From contig NZ_CP031155.1 of NCBI RefSeq assembly GCF_003344885.1, positions 868,001 to 932,000 of the forward strand: a DNA stretch of 64,000 nucleotides, given 5' to 3'. The notes below the pieces were generated by a model. That model was not told where the DNA came from. It saw nothing but the letters and a program-made list of their open reading frames with translations, and made no database searches. Of the stretch, positions 46,779 through 55,979 are shown in pieces. Source of the stretch: Altererythrobacter sp. ZODW24. Its GTDB lineage: Bacteria; Pseudomonadota; Alphaproteobacteria; Sphingomonadales; Sphingomonadaceae. The position numbers were made by a program, and so were the translations under genes. Positions within the stretch are counted from its first letter, which is position 1; every line of letters begins with the position of its first letter.

Positions 46779-47339
46779 ATGCCTAACTTTAAAGCTCTTA
46801 CCCTAGCCGCTGCTGCCACCTTTGCTGGCGGTGCAATGCTGATGGGTTCCCCCGCCCTCGCCGACCATCACGGCCACAAGCAGGCCGCCGCTGCGCCGAC
46901 AATCGTGACCGCCGCACAAGGAACTGGCGTGCATAATACGCTGGTCGCCGCAGTAGTTGCCGCTGATCTGGCCGAAACGCTGTCGAGCCCCGGCCCGTTC
47001 ACAGTTTTCGCGCCAACCGATACCGCATTTGCGAAACTGCCCGAAGGCACTGTCAGCACGCTGCTGAAGCCTGAAAACAAGGGCACGCTGACTACAATCC
47101 TGACCTATCATGCAGTGCAGGGTAAGGTCAGCGCAGCAGATCTGACGCAGCTGATCCAGAAACACAGCGGCTCTGCCACGATCACCACGATCGCGGGCGA
47201 GACACTCACCGCGCGTATTTCGGGCGATATGATTGTGATCACCGATGCCGCTGGCGGCACCGCCGCAGTGACGCAGGCCGATGTGAATGTCTCAAACGGC
47301 GTGATCCACGTGACCGACGGCGTATTCCTGCCCGGCTGA
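46779..47339 (+). CDS. Secreted fasciclin (FAS1) domain protein
   Basis: A 186-aa exported protein. Signal peptide about residues 1-28 (ending SPALADHHG). A single FAS1 domain at about 50-186 with the H1 box FTVFAPTDTAFAKLP and H2 box NGVIHVTDGVFLPG. ATG 46779 follows GGAG; the upstream frame from 46740 is rejected because it would precede the SD. FAS1 domains mediate adhesion or extracellular interactions. Lies 80 nt after the anti-sigma gene and ends in a terminator; probably the main target of the sigma factor. Confidence 0.92.
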   Translation: MPNFKALTLAAAATFAGGAMLMGSPALADHHGHKQAAAAPTIVTAAQGTGVHNTLVAAVVAADLAETLSSPGPFTVFAPTDTAFAKLPEGTVSTLLKPENKGTLTTILTYHAVQGKVSAADLTQLIQKHSGSATITTIAGETLTARISGDMIVITDAAGGTAAVTQADVNVSNGVIHVTDGVFLPG

Positions 47340-47422
47340 ACCAAGAGCTAACCCCTACCCGCGCTATTCGCCTTTAGCCCGGCCCGCGCTCCCGACCTTC
47401 CCCTTTTGGCGGGAGCGGACAG

Positions 47423-47456
47423 AACCCGTTCGGCAGAAATGCCGGGCGGGTTTTTG
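47423..47456 (+). terminator. Terminator of the sigma / fasciclin unit
   Basis: Stem AACCCG-TT-CGGC / GCCG-GG-CGGGTT with loop agaaat, then TTTTTG. It lies 83 nt after the fasciclin stop. Confidence 0.8.
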
Positions 47457-47487
47457 TGGTGGTGAAGTTATTTTCTCTTGCGGCTAG

Positions 47488-47672
47488 TTGGCTGCGCCAA
47501 CGCCTCCGAGGGGCGGCCCACTAAGGGCCGACGGGCAGTCGCCCTTCCAGTCCGCTGGTCGCGGACCGAACCATTCCAAGCCATCAGTGGAAGGCATATC
47601 CTTGGTCACGGCAGTCATAGGGCGACCGCCCGTCGCGCCTTATGGCGCGTAGCCAAGCCGACGGATGTCGGC
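47488..47672. repeat. Hairpin-rich structured intergenic element
   Basis: This fills most of the 370-nt gap between the fasciclin gene and clpX and has no credible reading frame. Six perfect small hairpins occur in a row: TTGGC/GCCAA (47488-47500), GGCCC/GGGCC (47515-47529), GTCCGC/GCGGAC (47550-47566), TTCCA/TGGAA (47574-47592), GCGCC/GGCGC (47635-47648) and GCCGAC/GTCGGC (47657-47672). A long-range inverted repeat, 15 of 16 bases, joins 47530-47545 to 47619-47634. It may be an unannotated RNA, a clpX 3' region, or a dispersed repeat. Confidence 0.6.
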
Positions 47673-47709
47673 GCCCAGCGCTTGAGGGACCCCGCAGGGA
47701 CCAAACAAA

Positions 47710-48978
47710 CTACGCAGCTTTATCTTTCTTTTTCTTCTTCGTTTCCATCACGCGGACGGGTTCCTTGCGGCCTTCGACCACATCCTTGTCCACGACGACT
47801 TCTGTGACGCCTTCCATCGTGGGAAGGTCGAACATCGTGTCCAGCAGAATGCCCTCGACGATCGAACGCAGGCCGCGTGCACCCGTTTTACGGGCGATGG
47901 CCTTCTTGGCGATGGATTCGAGCGCGTCTTGCGTAAACGTCAGTTCGACGTCTTCGAGTTCGAACAGCTTCTGATACTGTTTCGCCAGCGCGTTCTTCGG
48001 TTCGCTGAGGATTTCTACCAGCGCATCGATGTCGAGATCGCGCAACGTCGCGATTACCGGCAGACGGCCAACGAACTCGGGGATCAGGCCGAATTTCAGC
48101 AGATCTTCCGGCTCGCTCTTTTCAAGCATGTCGCCAATGCGGCTCTTGTCCGGATCGGCGACATTCGCGCCGAAACCGATGCTGCGTTTTTGCAGACGGT
48201 CGGCGATGATCTTTTCAAGACCAGCAAACGCACCGCCACAGATGAACAGAATGTTCGTTGTGTCGACTTGCAAGAATTCCTGCTGCGGATGCTTGCGGCC
48301 GCCCTGAGGCGGAACGGAGGCAGTCGTGCCTTCCATCAGCTTCAGCAGAGCTTGCTGCACGCCCTCGCCCGATACATCGCGCGTGATCGAAGGGTTTTCG
48401 GCCTTGCGGGTAATCTTGTCGATTTCATCGATGTAGACGATGCCATGCTGTGCCTTGTCGACATTATAGTCGGACGATTGCAGCAGTTTGAGGATAATAT
48501 TTTCGACGTCTTCACCGACATAACCAGCCTCGGTCAGCGTGGTGGCATCAGCCATTGTAAACGGCACATCAAAAGTGCGCGCGAGCGTTTGGGCCAGCAG
48601 CGTTTTACCGCAGCCGGTTGGGCCGACGAGCAGAATGTTCGATTTCGCAAGTTCCACATCACCGGATTTACCGGCGTGCTTCAGGCGCTTGTAATGGTTG
48701 TGGACGGCGACCGAGAGGACGCGCTTGGCGCGGTCTTGGCCGATCACATAATCGTTGAGCGTCGCGAAGATATCGCGCGGAGAAGGCACTTCGCCTTCCT
48801 TCTTGCCAGCGATACCGGCCTTGGTTTCTTCGCGGATAATGTCGTTGCACAGCTCGACGCATTCATCACAGATGAACACGGTCGGCCCGGCGATGAGTTT
48901 CCTCACCTCGTGCTGCGACTTGCCGCAGAAACTGCAGTACAGTGTGCTCTTAGAGTCGGTTCCGCTCAACTTTGTCAT
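47710..48978 (-). CDS. clpX: ClpX, ATP-binding unfoldase subunit of ClpXP
   Basis: A 422-aa AAA+ unfoldase. The N-terminal zinc-binding domain has Cys15, Cys18, Cys37 and Cys40 (CSFCGKS and CDECVELC). Walker A GPTGCGKT at 119-126, Walker B VYIDEID and pore loop GYVGEDVE are intact. The C-terminus is Lys-rich (TKKKKKDK). It recognises tagged substrates and feeds ClpP; in alphaproteobacteria ClpXP degrades CtrA and other cell-cycle proteins. Downstream of clpP, with about 176 nt between. Confidence 0.97.
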   Translation of the reverse strand: MTKLSGTDSKSTLYCSFCGKSQHEVRKLIAGPTVFICDECVELCNDIIREETKAGIAGKKEGEVPSPRDIFATLNDYVIGQDRAKRVLSVAVHNHYKRLKHAGKSGDVELAKSNILLVGPTGCGKTLLAQTLARTFDVPFTMADATTLTEAGYVGEDVENIILKLLQSSDYNVDKAQHGIVYIDEIDKITRKAENPSITRDVSGEGVQQALLKLMEGTTASVPPQGGRKHPQQEFLQVDTTNILFICGGAFAGLEKIIADRLQKRSIGFGANVADPDKSRIGDMLEKSEPEDLLKFGLIPEFVGRLPVIATLRDLDIDALVEILSEPKNALAKQYQKLFELEDVELTFTQDALESIAKKAIARKTGARGLRSIVEGILLDTMFDLPTMEGVTEVVVDKDVVEGRKEPVRVMETKKKKKDKAA

Positions 48979-49107
48979 ATCCCGTATATCCCGAATCCGC
49001 GGGTCATTTTCCGCAGAGATTCGTCGACTGTAACCCAGCCCGATGATTAATCAACGGCCCTAACTATTTGGACCGCATAGGTCGCCCCGTATTGATACTG
49101 ACTGAAG

Positions 49108-49136
49108 CGGGGTGGTTACTAAATTGCACCACCCCG
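49108..49136 (-). other. Hairpin between clpP and clpX
   Basis: Perfect 9-bp stem CGGGGTGGT / ACCACCCCG with an 11-nt loop, 18 nt after the clpP stop. No T run follows on the minus strand, so it may be a weak attenuator or RNA-stabilising element rather than a full terminator. Confidence 0.5.
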
Positions 49137-49154
49137 TGAAATCAGAGGAGGCCC

Positions 49155-49877
49155 TTATTCCGGCGCGCCGCCCGAACCCTTCTTGTCATCGGCCTTGTCA
49201 TCATCCGATTCTTCGTTTTCCGGGCGCGTTTCAAAGACTTTATCAACCAAGCCAAACTTCTTGGCCTCGTCCGCTTCGAGGAAGGTGTCGCGGTCCATCG
49301 CTTTTTCGATCTCGGAGAGCTTCTTACCCGTATATTTTACGTAAAGATCGTTCATGCTCTTCTTGATGCGGAGAATCTCGCGGGCTTGAATTTCGATATC
49401 CGAAGCCATTCCGCGTGCACCGCCCGAAGGCTGGTGGATCATGATACGGCTGTTTGGCAGCGCGACACGCATGCCTGGTTCACCAGCGGCGAGCAGGAAG
49501 CTACCCATTGATGCGGCTTGCCCCATGCAAACGGTCGAAACGCGCGGCTTGATATATTGCATCGTGTCATGGATCGCCATGCCAGCTGTCACAACGCCGC
49601 CCGGCGAGTTGATGTACATCGAAATCGGTTTGGAAGGGTTTTCGCTTTCAAGGAACAACAGCTGCGCCGTGATGATCGAGGCCATGCCGTCTTCCACCTG
49701 ACCGGTGATGAAAACAATGCGTTCGCGCAGCAGGCGGCTGAAAATGTCGAAGCTGCGTTCGCCGCGACTGGTTTGTTCGACAACCATCGGCACAAGTGCG
49801 CCGGTAATAGGGTCGGTGGTGAACTGGCCTTGGGTGCCGTATGCTTCTGGGCCGTCGGAGCCGAACAGGTTGATCAT
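49155..49877 (-). CDS. clpP: ClpP protease subunit
   Basis: A 240-aa serine peptidase forming the tetradecameric chamber of ClpXP. Catalytic triad: Ser123 (GQAASMGSF), His148 ([10 protein letters not shown]) and Asp197 ([11 protein letters not shown]). The C-terminus has an acidic and polar extension of about 20 residues ([13 protein letters not shown]) beyond the usual end, probably disordered. Same strand and order as clpX. Confidence 0.97.
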   Translation of the reverse strand: MINLFGSDGPEAYGTQGQFTTDPITGALVPMVVEQTSRGERSFDIFSRLLRERIVFITGQVEDGMASIITAQLLFLESENPSKPISMYINSPGGVVTAGMAIHDTMQYIKPRVSTVCMGQAASMGSFLLAAGEPGMRVALPNSRIMIHQPSGGARGMASDIEIQAREILRIKKSMNDLYVKYTGKKLSEIEKAMDRDTFLEADEAKKFGLVDKVFETRPENEESDDDKADDKKGSGGAPE

Positions 49878-49985
49878 GAAAATCCTCGGTTGAAATGCGT
49901 TGAAGACCTATGTCGGACGTAGGCGGTGGATGTTCAAGGGCGTTAACCGCTTGCGTGCAATTCATCCGCGCGGCAGACTGCGCAA

Positions 49986-51518
49986 ATGAGAAAAACTTCC
50001 CTGCTGTCGCTCGCCCTCATTACCCTACCCATGCCAGTGTTGGCGCAGCAGGAGGTCGCCGATGAAGGGCAGGCTGAACTGGCCGTCCCGCCCGAGATTG
50101 ATGCTCTTGAGGACATGCGTTTCTATCAGAAGCGAAGTCAGGACGTCGAGGACGGCGGCCCGAAGATCAACGCGGTCATCGCCTATAATGACAAAGCACC
50201 GCTGCAAGCCGAGCAGGCCGCCAATGCGGGACTGTACCTTGGTGGGCGTACCGTATTGGTGAAGGATAATATCGAGACGAGCGAACTCCCGACAACGGCC
50301 GGTAGCCTTGCCCTCGCCGCGAACAACACCGGGCGTGATGCGCCGCTAATTGCCAACTTGCGCGCCAATGGCGGCGTGGTGCTGGGCAAGACTAACCTCA
50401 GCGAATGGGCGAACATCCGCTCGACCAATTCCACCAGCGGGTGGAGCGCGGTTGGCGGCCAGACCAAGAACCCGCACGGGCTGGACCGCAACCCCTGCGG
50501 CTCATCGTCGGGTAGCGGAGCGGCCGTGGCGGCGAACCTCGCTTGGGCGGCCATTGGCACGGAGACGGACGGCTCGGTCACCTGCCCAGCCAGCGTAAAC
50601 GGGATCGTCGGATTTAAACCCACCGTCGGTATGGTCAGCCGGACATATGTTGTGCCGATCAGCCATAGTCAGGACACGGCCGGTCCGATGGCACGCAGTG
50701 TATTTGACGCCGCGATGCTGCTCAACGCTATCGCCGGAAGCGATCCGCTCGACGCCGCGACTGCCGAAGCTGACGCACGCAAAACGGACTTTGTGGCCGG
50801 GCTCGACACAGCATCGTTCAAAGGAATGCGGATTGGCGTGCTGCGCAAGCAGGCGGGAAACCGCGCTGACGTGACAGGAGTTTTCGACCAAGCGCTCGCC
50901 GATATACGTGCGGCAGGTGCAGAGATCGTCGAGATTGAATACGAATCCCCGAACGAAATGGGCCGCGATGAATACACCGTCCTGCTGTATGAGCTGCGCG
51001 AAGATCTTGGCAAATATCTGGCAGGTTCGCCCGCAAATATTCCAGTCCGTTCACTGGCTGATGTAATCGCATTTAACACCGAGAATGCTGACACTGAGAT
51101 GCGGTTCTTCGGGCAGGAAATATTCCTGCTCGCTGAGGAAACAACTGACCGGCAGGAATATGAGGCCGCCCGGGCTAACTCGCTCAAACTCGCCGGGACA
51201 GAAGGCATCGACAAGCTGCTGGCTGAGCATAATGTCGACGTTCTCGTCGCCCCCACAACCGGCCCCGCTTGGCCGATCGACTTGATCTATGGCGATAATT
51301 ACCCCGGCAGCATTGGTGCAGGCAACCTCGCCGCGATTGCAGGCTATCCGCACATCACCGTCCCCATGGGCGATATCGAGGGCCTGCCCATCGGTCTTTC
51401 GATAATGGGCGCAAAGTGGAATGATCACGCGATCTTGCAGGCCGGCGCTGCCTATGAGCGGGCGCGCACCGCCAAGTTGCCGACGCCTGACCTGCAAAAT
51501 ATGCAACTCGTCGATTAA
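49986..51518 (+). CDS. Exported amidase-signature hydrolase
   Basis: A 510-aa amidase. Signal peptide about 1-20 (ending PVLAQQ) indicates a periplasmic enzyme. The Ser-cisSer-Lys triad is Lys93 (VLVKDNIE), Ser173 (CGSSSGS) and Ser197 (TDGSVTC). Substrate unknown; aliphatic amides or peptide amides are possible. The signal peptide distinguishes it from GatA. Divergent from clpP; the next gene encodes an outer-membrane receptor-like protein on the same strand 89 nt downstream. Confidence 0.9.
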   Translation: MRKTSLLSLALITLPMPVLAQQEVADEGQAELAVPPEIDALEDMRFYQKRSQDVEDGGPKINAVIAYNDKAPLQAEQAANAGLYLGGRTVLVKDNIETSELPTTAGSLALAANNTGRDAPLIANLRANGGVVLGKTNLSEWANIRSTNSTSGWSAVGGQTKNPHGLDRNPCGSSSGSGAAVAANLAWAAIGTETDGSVTCPASVNGIVGFKPTVGMVSRTYVVPISHSQDTAGPMARSVFDAAMLLNAIAGSDPLDAATAEADARKTDFVAGLDTASFKGMRIGVLRKQAGNRADVTGVFDQALADIRAAGAEIVEIEYESPNEMGRDEYTVLLYELREDLGKYLAGSPANIPVRSLADVIAFNTENADTEMRFFGQEIFLLAEETTDRQEYEAARANSLKLAGTEGIDKLLAEHNVDVLVAPTTGPAWPIDLIYGDNYPGSIGAGNLAAIAGYPHITVPMGDIEGLPIGLSIMGAKWNDHAILQAGAAYERARTAKLPTPDLQNMQLVD

Positions 51519-51607
51519 AACTGTCGTTCACAGCTGTAGTCGTCAAGGACGAACGTGTTCATACCGCGCAGTCCCCCAAGACGCGGAGGAACAGTGGGAG
51601 AGGACTA

Positions 51608-53734
51608 TTGAGGCTCACGAAGCTCAAGCTTGGCGTCGCCATAGGTGCGCTGGCATTTTGCACAATCTCTGTTCAAGCCAAGGCGCAAGACGATGCGGTG
51701 CTAGCACCGGCAATTGAAGCCGAGGCCGCCGCGATTGCATCTTTGGATGATGTCGCCGCGCCGCTGGCAGATGCGGAAATTTTCGAACCGGCCTATTTTG
51801 ATCAATTCGCGCCGCGCAACGCTCTCGAAATGTTGCGCCGCATTCCTGGCTTCGATATTCGCGATGACGGCCAAGACCGCGGGCTGGGACAGGCATCCAC
51901 CAACGTTCTGGTCAACGGAGAGCGCCTTTCTGGGAAGAGTGAAGGCCCTCGCGCGCAAGTCTCCCGAATTTCTTCGACGGACGTCGTGCGGATCGAACTC
52001 GTCGATGGTGCGACGCTCGATATCCCCGGTCTTACCGGGCAGGTTGCAAATCTGATTGTAAAAGTCGGGAAAATGTCAGGTCAGTTCGAATGGGCCGGCG
52101 AACTTCGCCCGCTGACCGACCGATATTACTTTGGTCGTTTCGAAGGCTCTGTGACCGGTGCGACCGGAGATCTTGAATATACCGTATCGCTCGCCCATCG
52201 CGGCTTTCGTGGCGGCGCTCAGGGGCCTGTCACTATCGTCGATGGTATGGGCGATCTGATTGAAACCCAAGACTTCAGCAACCATGCTGGCCGCGATTCG
52301 CCAAAGATCACTGGCGCTTTCAAATATAGCCCCAGCACCAGCAGTGCAGTCGCGAACCTCAACCTCAGCTGGCAAGGTGGGAAATTCACCCAGCGCGCCA
52401 GCGAGTTGATTGACGGTATCACATCGCTCGACCGGGACCGCTTACGCGTGTTCGAAAACAACGACCCTGAATATGAAATCGGCGGAGATGTTGAATTCGC
52501 ATTGGGCCCCGGCCGGTTAAAGCTGATTGGCCTCGAACGATTCGAGAAAGATGATTTCGCCGAAACCGTCACCGAGACCTATTTCAATGGTGATAATGAC
52601 GCTGGAAACCGCTTCGCAGCCGTAAGCGAAGAGGGTGAGCGTATTGGCCGTGCGGAATATAGCTGGGCCATGGGCGGCGCAGAATGGCAAGTGTCGGGCG
52701 AAGCGGCATTCAACCGTTTGAACCGCGTCGCTGCACTGTTTGAAGTGGATGACACTGGCACGTTCGTCGAGGTCGACTTTCCCGACAACACGGCTGGCGT
52801 GACAGAGGATCGCTATAATGGCGCCATTAGTTATGGCCGCCCGATTGCAGAGAATCTGACACTGCAACTGATCGCGGGCGTGGAATATTCCAAGCTTTCC
52901 CAAACGGGGCGCGACGCTCTGACCCGCAAGTTTTGGCGCCCCAAAGGCTCAGCCAATCTAGCCTGGGCGGCTGGAAGCGGCTTCGATGTATCGCTTCAGT
53001 TCGAACGGGCCGTCGGGCAACTGTCGTTCGGCAGTTTCCTCGCCAGTGTGCAGCTGAACGACAACATCACCGATGTCGGCAATTCCAATCTCGTGCCTGA
53101 GCAGAGCTGGAACACAGATCTCGAAATCAAAAAGAGCCTCGGCAAATGGGGATCTGCCACGCTGCGGCTGTTTGACCGCCAGATCGAGGATCTGGTCGAG
53201 AACGTGCCGATTGCTGGCGGCGGAGAATCCCCGGGCAACATCGATAAGGCATGGCGTCACGGGTTGGAATTGGACAGCACGATCCAGCTGGATCCGCTCG
53301 GTATAAAAGGCGGCCGGCTCGATATCTCGGTGGAATTGCAGGAGTCGAGCGTTGCGGACCCGCTGGACGGTACGAAACGCCCGCTCAGTTTTATTGAGCA
53401 CCGTGAGCTATCGCTCGGCTACCGCCACGATGTTCCCAAGAGCAGCTGGGCCTATGGCGCCGATCTGTACCATAACAAACGCGGCAAGAACTTTCGTCTG
53501 ACCGAGTTTTCGCAGGAAAATGAGGGACCATTGTTCCTATCAATGTTCCTCGAGCACAAGGACGTATTGGGGATGACGGTGAACGTCAGTGCTTCCAACC
53601 TGCTTGGAGCCGACGTCGATTATCGCAGGGTTGTCTATGACGGCTTCCGCAATGATTCAGATATTTCTTCGGTTGAAGCGGCGGACCTGAAATTCGGCCG
53701 CATTTTCCGCTTCAACGTTTCGGGCAGCTTCTAA
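51608..53734 (+). CDS. TonB-dependent receptor-like outer-membrane protein
   Basis: A 708-aa protein starting at TTG 51608 with SD GGGAGAGGAC. Signal peptide about 1-27 (VQAKAQ). A plug-like domain at about 60-140 (ALEMLRRIPGFDIRDDG, STNVLVNGERLSGKS and STDVVRIELVDG) is followed by a barrel of many alternating strands and a C-terminal Phe (FRFNVSGSF). No clear TonB box is seen. Substrate unknown; no iron-type operator was found upstream. It may work with the neighbouring secreted amidase. Confidence 0.82.
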   Translation: MRLTKLKLGVAIGALAFCTISVQAKAQDDAVLAPAIEAEAAAIASLDDVAAPLADAEIFEPAYFDQFAPRNALEMLRRIPGFDIRDDGQDRGLGQASTNVLVNGERLSGKSEGPRAQVSRISSTDVVRIELVDGATLDIPGLTGQVANLIVKVGKMSGQFEWAGELRPLTDRYYFGRFEGSVTGATGDLEYTVSLAHRGFRGGAQGPVTIVDGMGDLIETQDFSNHAGRDSPKITGAFKYSPSTSSAVANLNLSWQGGKFTQRASELIDGITSLDRDRLRVFENNDPEYEIGGDVEFALGPGRLKLIGLERFEKDDFAETVTETYFNGDNDAGNRFAAVSEEGERIGRAEYSWAMGGAEWQVSGEAAFNRLNRVAALFEVDDTGTFVEVDFPDNTAGVTEDRYNGAISYGRPIAENLTLQLIAGVEYSKLSQTGRDALTRKFWRPKGSANLAWAAGSGFDVSLQFERAVGQLSFGSFLASVQLNDNITDVGNSNLVPEQSWNTDLEIKKSLGKWGSATLRLFDRQIEDLVENVPIAGGGESPGNIDKAWRHGLELDSTIQLDPLGIKGGRLDISVELQESSVADPLDGTKRPLSFIEHRELSLGYRHDVPKSSWAYGADLYHNKRGKNFRLTEFSQENEGPLFLSMFLEHKDVLGMTVNVSASNLLGADVDYRRVVYDGFRNDSDISSVEAADLKFGRIFRFNVSGSF

Positions 53735-53754
53735 GCCAGCGATACCGCTGAAAC

Positions 53755-53797
53755 GAAAACGGCCCGCACCTCATATCGAGGGGCGGGCCGTTTCCTT
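53755..53797. terminator. Bidirectional terminator between the receptor gene and tig
   Basis: Stem ACGGCCCGC-A-CCTC / GAGG-G-GCGGGCCGT with a 5-nt loop, flanked by AAAA and TTT. It can serve both convergent genes. Confidence 0.85.
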
Positions 53798-53811
53798 GTC
53801 CGTGACCGGGC

Positions 53812-55377
53812 TTATTTCTTTTTGGCAGGAGCCTTCTTGGCCGCAGGCTTTTTCGCTGCTGGCTTAGCTGCTGCTTTCTTAGCCGGAGCCTTCTTAGCAG
53901 GTGCCTTTTTGGCAGCTGGCTTCTTAGCTGCTGCCTTTTTGGCTGGAGCTTTCTTGGCTGCGGGCTTGGCGTCAGCCTTTTTCGCAGTTTCTTTCTTAGC
54001 CGGAGCTTTCTTCTTCGCAGCCGCCTTCTTTTTAGGCGCTGGAGCGGTCTCTTCTGCTTCGATGGCCGCCTGTAGCTCGTCACGCGTTACTTCGCGTTCC
54101 TTCACATCAGCAGTTTCGAAGAGGTGGTCGACGACCTTATCTTCATACAATGGCGCACGGATCTGAGCGGCGGCCATTGGCTCGTCCTGGACGAATTTGA
54201 AGAACTGCTCACGTTGCTCTGCAGGGTACTGCTGTGCAGCCTGCTGCATCAGCATCTGCATTTCCTGTTGTGATACTTCTACGCCGGCACCTTGGCCGAT
54301 TTCGGAGAGCAGCAGGCCGAGGCGCACGCGGCGTTCGGCGATGGAGCGATAGTCGTCCTTCTCGGCTTCCACTTCTTTCAGTGCAGCCGCAGGGTCTTCC
54401 TCGCGGGCCGCTTCTTGCTGAAGCTGCTGCCAAATCTGTTCGAATTCAGCGTCCACCATGCCTTCAGGCACAGGGAAGTCGTGGCCCGAAGCAAGCTGGT
54501 CGAGTAGCGAACGCTTCATGGCGGTGCGGGTCATACCGGCAGTTTCCTGCTCCAGCTGGCCGCGCAGAAGTTCCTTCAGCTTGTCGAGACTGTCGAGGCC
54601 CAGCGACTTGGCGAAGTCTTCGTCGATCTTCATTTCGCCTGCGACCTTCACGGCCTTGACCGTGATGTCGAAGGTTACATCCTTACCGGCGAGGTGCTCA
54701 GCCTGGTAGTCAGCCGGGAAAGTCACATTGATGACCTTCTCGTCGCCGGTTTTGGCACCAGTCAGCTGCTTTTCGAAGCCCGGGATGAACTGGCCGCTGC
54801 CGAGCTCAAGCGGAGCGTCTTCGGCCTTGCCGCCTTCAAACGGCTCGCCGTCCAGCTTGCCAAGGAAGTCGATGATCAGCTGGTCGCCGTCCTTGGCCTT
54901 ACGGCTCTTAGGGGCGTCTTCGAAGTTCTTCTGGCCCTTGGCCACATTCTCAACCGCTTCGTCGACTTGCTTGTCGGTGACAGGAACGGTCAGCTTCTCG
55001 AGCTTCAGACCCTTAAGGTCCGGCGCAGCGATTTCGGGCAGAATTTCGAGTTCGAGCGTGACTTCAGCGTCGCCGCCTTCTTCGTATTTCTCGGAAAGGT
55101 CGACTTTCGGCTGCATCGCAGGGCGCAGCTTGTTTTCGGTCATGACCGAATCAACTGATTCGCGAATCACATCGTTCAGCGATTGCGCGTGCAATTGCTC
55201 GCCGTGCATCTTGCGGACCAGATTGGCCGGCACTTTACCGGGGCGGAAGCCGGGCATCTTCATCTGCGGCGCGATCTTCTTGATCTCGCTGTCGATGCGC
55301 GCTTCGATCTCCTTGGCGGGGATCGTCAGTGTATAGGCGCGCTTGAGGCCCTCGTTGCTGGTCTCGGTGTGCTTCAT
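53812..55377 (-). CDS. tig: Trigger factor with long Lys/Ala/Pro C-terminal tail
   Basis: Ribosome-bound chaperone and prolyl isomerase. The ribosome-docking region contains FRPGKVPANLVRK, the FKBP-like PPIase domain covers about 150-245 (GDQLIIDFLGKLDGEPFEGG) and the helical substrate-binding arms about 250-435. At 521 aa it is about 80-90 longer than E. coli Tig (432). The excess is a tail of PAKKA/AAKK repeats from about residue 444. The tRNA-Leu gene lies about 90 nt upstream on the same strand. Confidence 0.95.
   Translation of the reverse strand: MKHTETSNEGLKRAYTLTIPAKEIEARIDSEIKKIAPQMKMPGFRPGKVPANLVRKMHGEQLHAQSLNDVIRESVDSVMTENKLRPAMQPKVDLSEKYEEGGDAEVTLELEILPEIAAPDLKGLKLEKLTVPVTDKQVDEAVENVAKGQKNFEDAPKSRKAKDGDQLIIDFLGKLDGEPFEGGKAEDAPLELGSGQFIPGFEKQLTGAKTGDEKVINVTFPADYQAEHLAGKDVTFDITVKAVKVAGEMKIDEDFAKSLGLDSLDKLKELLRGQLEQETAGMTRTAMKRSLLDQLASGHDFPVPEGMVDAEFEQIWQQLQQEAAREEDPAAALKEVEAEKDDYRSIAERRVRLGLLLSEIGQGAGVEVSQQEMQMLMQQAAQQYPAEQREQFFKFVQDEPMAAAQIRAPLYEDKVVDHLFETADVKEREVTRDELQAAIEAEETAPAPKKKAAAKKKAPAKKETAKKADAKPAAKKAPAKKAAAKKPAAKKAPAKKAPAKKAAAKPAAKKPAAKKAPAKKK
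53815..54048 (-). repeat. Coding low-complexity repeat (tail of trigger factor)
   Basis: About 78 codons, almost entirely Lys, Ala and Pro, arranged as imperfect AAKKAPAKK-type units. The DNA is correspondingly repetitive, with the units gcc/gct ttc ttn on the plus strand. It is in frame with tig and has no internal stop. Slippage could change its length between strains. Confidence 0.8.
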
Positions 55378-55464
55378 GGTTCGAACTAAATGCCTTCTTC
55401 AAAAACTATGTGCCGCGTATTGCCCGGCCAGAGTGATCCCCGACCAGATTGACTACAGGCTGAC

Positions 55465-55549
55465 TGGTGCGGGCGAAGGGACTCGAACCCCCACATCGTA
55501 AGATACTGGTACCTAAAACCAGCGCGTCTACCAATTCCGCCACGCCCGC
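55465..55549 (-). tRNA. tRNA-Leu (anticodon UAG)
   Basis: On the minus strand the acceptor stem GCGGGCG / CGCCCGC, D-loop AATTGGTAGACGC, anticodon stem CTGGT/ACCAG with loop TTTAGGT (anticodon TAG), a long variable arm typical of Leu, T-loop GGTTCGAGTCCC and an encoded CCA end (55467-55465). 85 nt with CCA. It reads CUA and, by wobble, other CUN codons. Confidence 0.97.
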
Positions 55550-55679
55550 ATGCTCAGCGCCTTCGCGAACAGTCGAGCGCCTGTATCGGGGGCAGCGGCA
55601 AAGGGCAAGCGCGGCGATTGCTTCTGTAAGACGTTTGGTGCCTTGCGATGGGTCGAATGCGGCACTAGTGGCCCTATGT

Positions 55680-55973
55680 ATGAGCGAAGAAACAAATGAA
55701 GCGGCGAAAGCCCAGACACCGCCCGACCACTTGGCAATTGATCCGCGCAGCCCGCATTTCGATCAGGAAGCCTTGCAGCGCGGCGTCGCAATCCGGTTCA
55801 AGGACCGCCAGCGTACCGACATCGAAGAGTACTCGATTTCCGAGAGTTGGATTCGCGTGCAGGCCGGCAAGGCCATGGATCGCAAGGGCCGTCCGCTGAC
55901 AATCAAGCTCAGCGGCCCCGTAGAGGCATGGTTCGAAGATATGGGCGACGATGCGCCCGTAGCGAAAAAGTAA
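55680..55973 (+). CDS. DUF3297 family protein
   Basis: A 97-aa cytosolic protein. The DUF3297 core runs from about residue 14: PPDHLAIDPRSPHFDQEAL, GVAIRFKDRQRTDIEEY, SESWIRVQAGKAMDRKG and LTIKLSGPVEAWFE. Function unknown. ATG 55680; the reading frame upstream passes through the tRNA gene and is not translated. Converges on the CHAP gene. Confidence 0.9.
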   Translation: MSEETNEAAKAQTPPDHLAIDPRSPHFDQEALQRGVAIRFKDRQRTDIEEYSISESWIRVQAGKAMDRKGRPLTIKLSGPVEAWFEDMGDDAPVAKK

Positions 55974-55979
55974 GCTCGC

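Noticed and set aside
47929-49050. 373-codon open frame antisense to clpX
   Set aside because: Mirror frame of a highly conserved gene; no domain resemblance and no RBS.
53815-54048. Tandem repeat resembling a CRISPR or minisatellite
   Set aside because: It is in frame with tig, units are imperfect and there are no unique spacers; it encodes a low-complexity protein tail.
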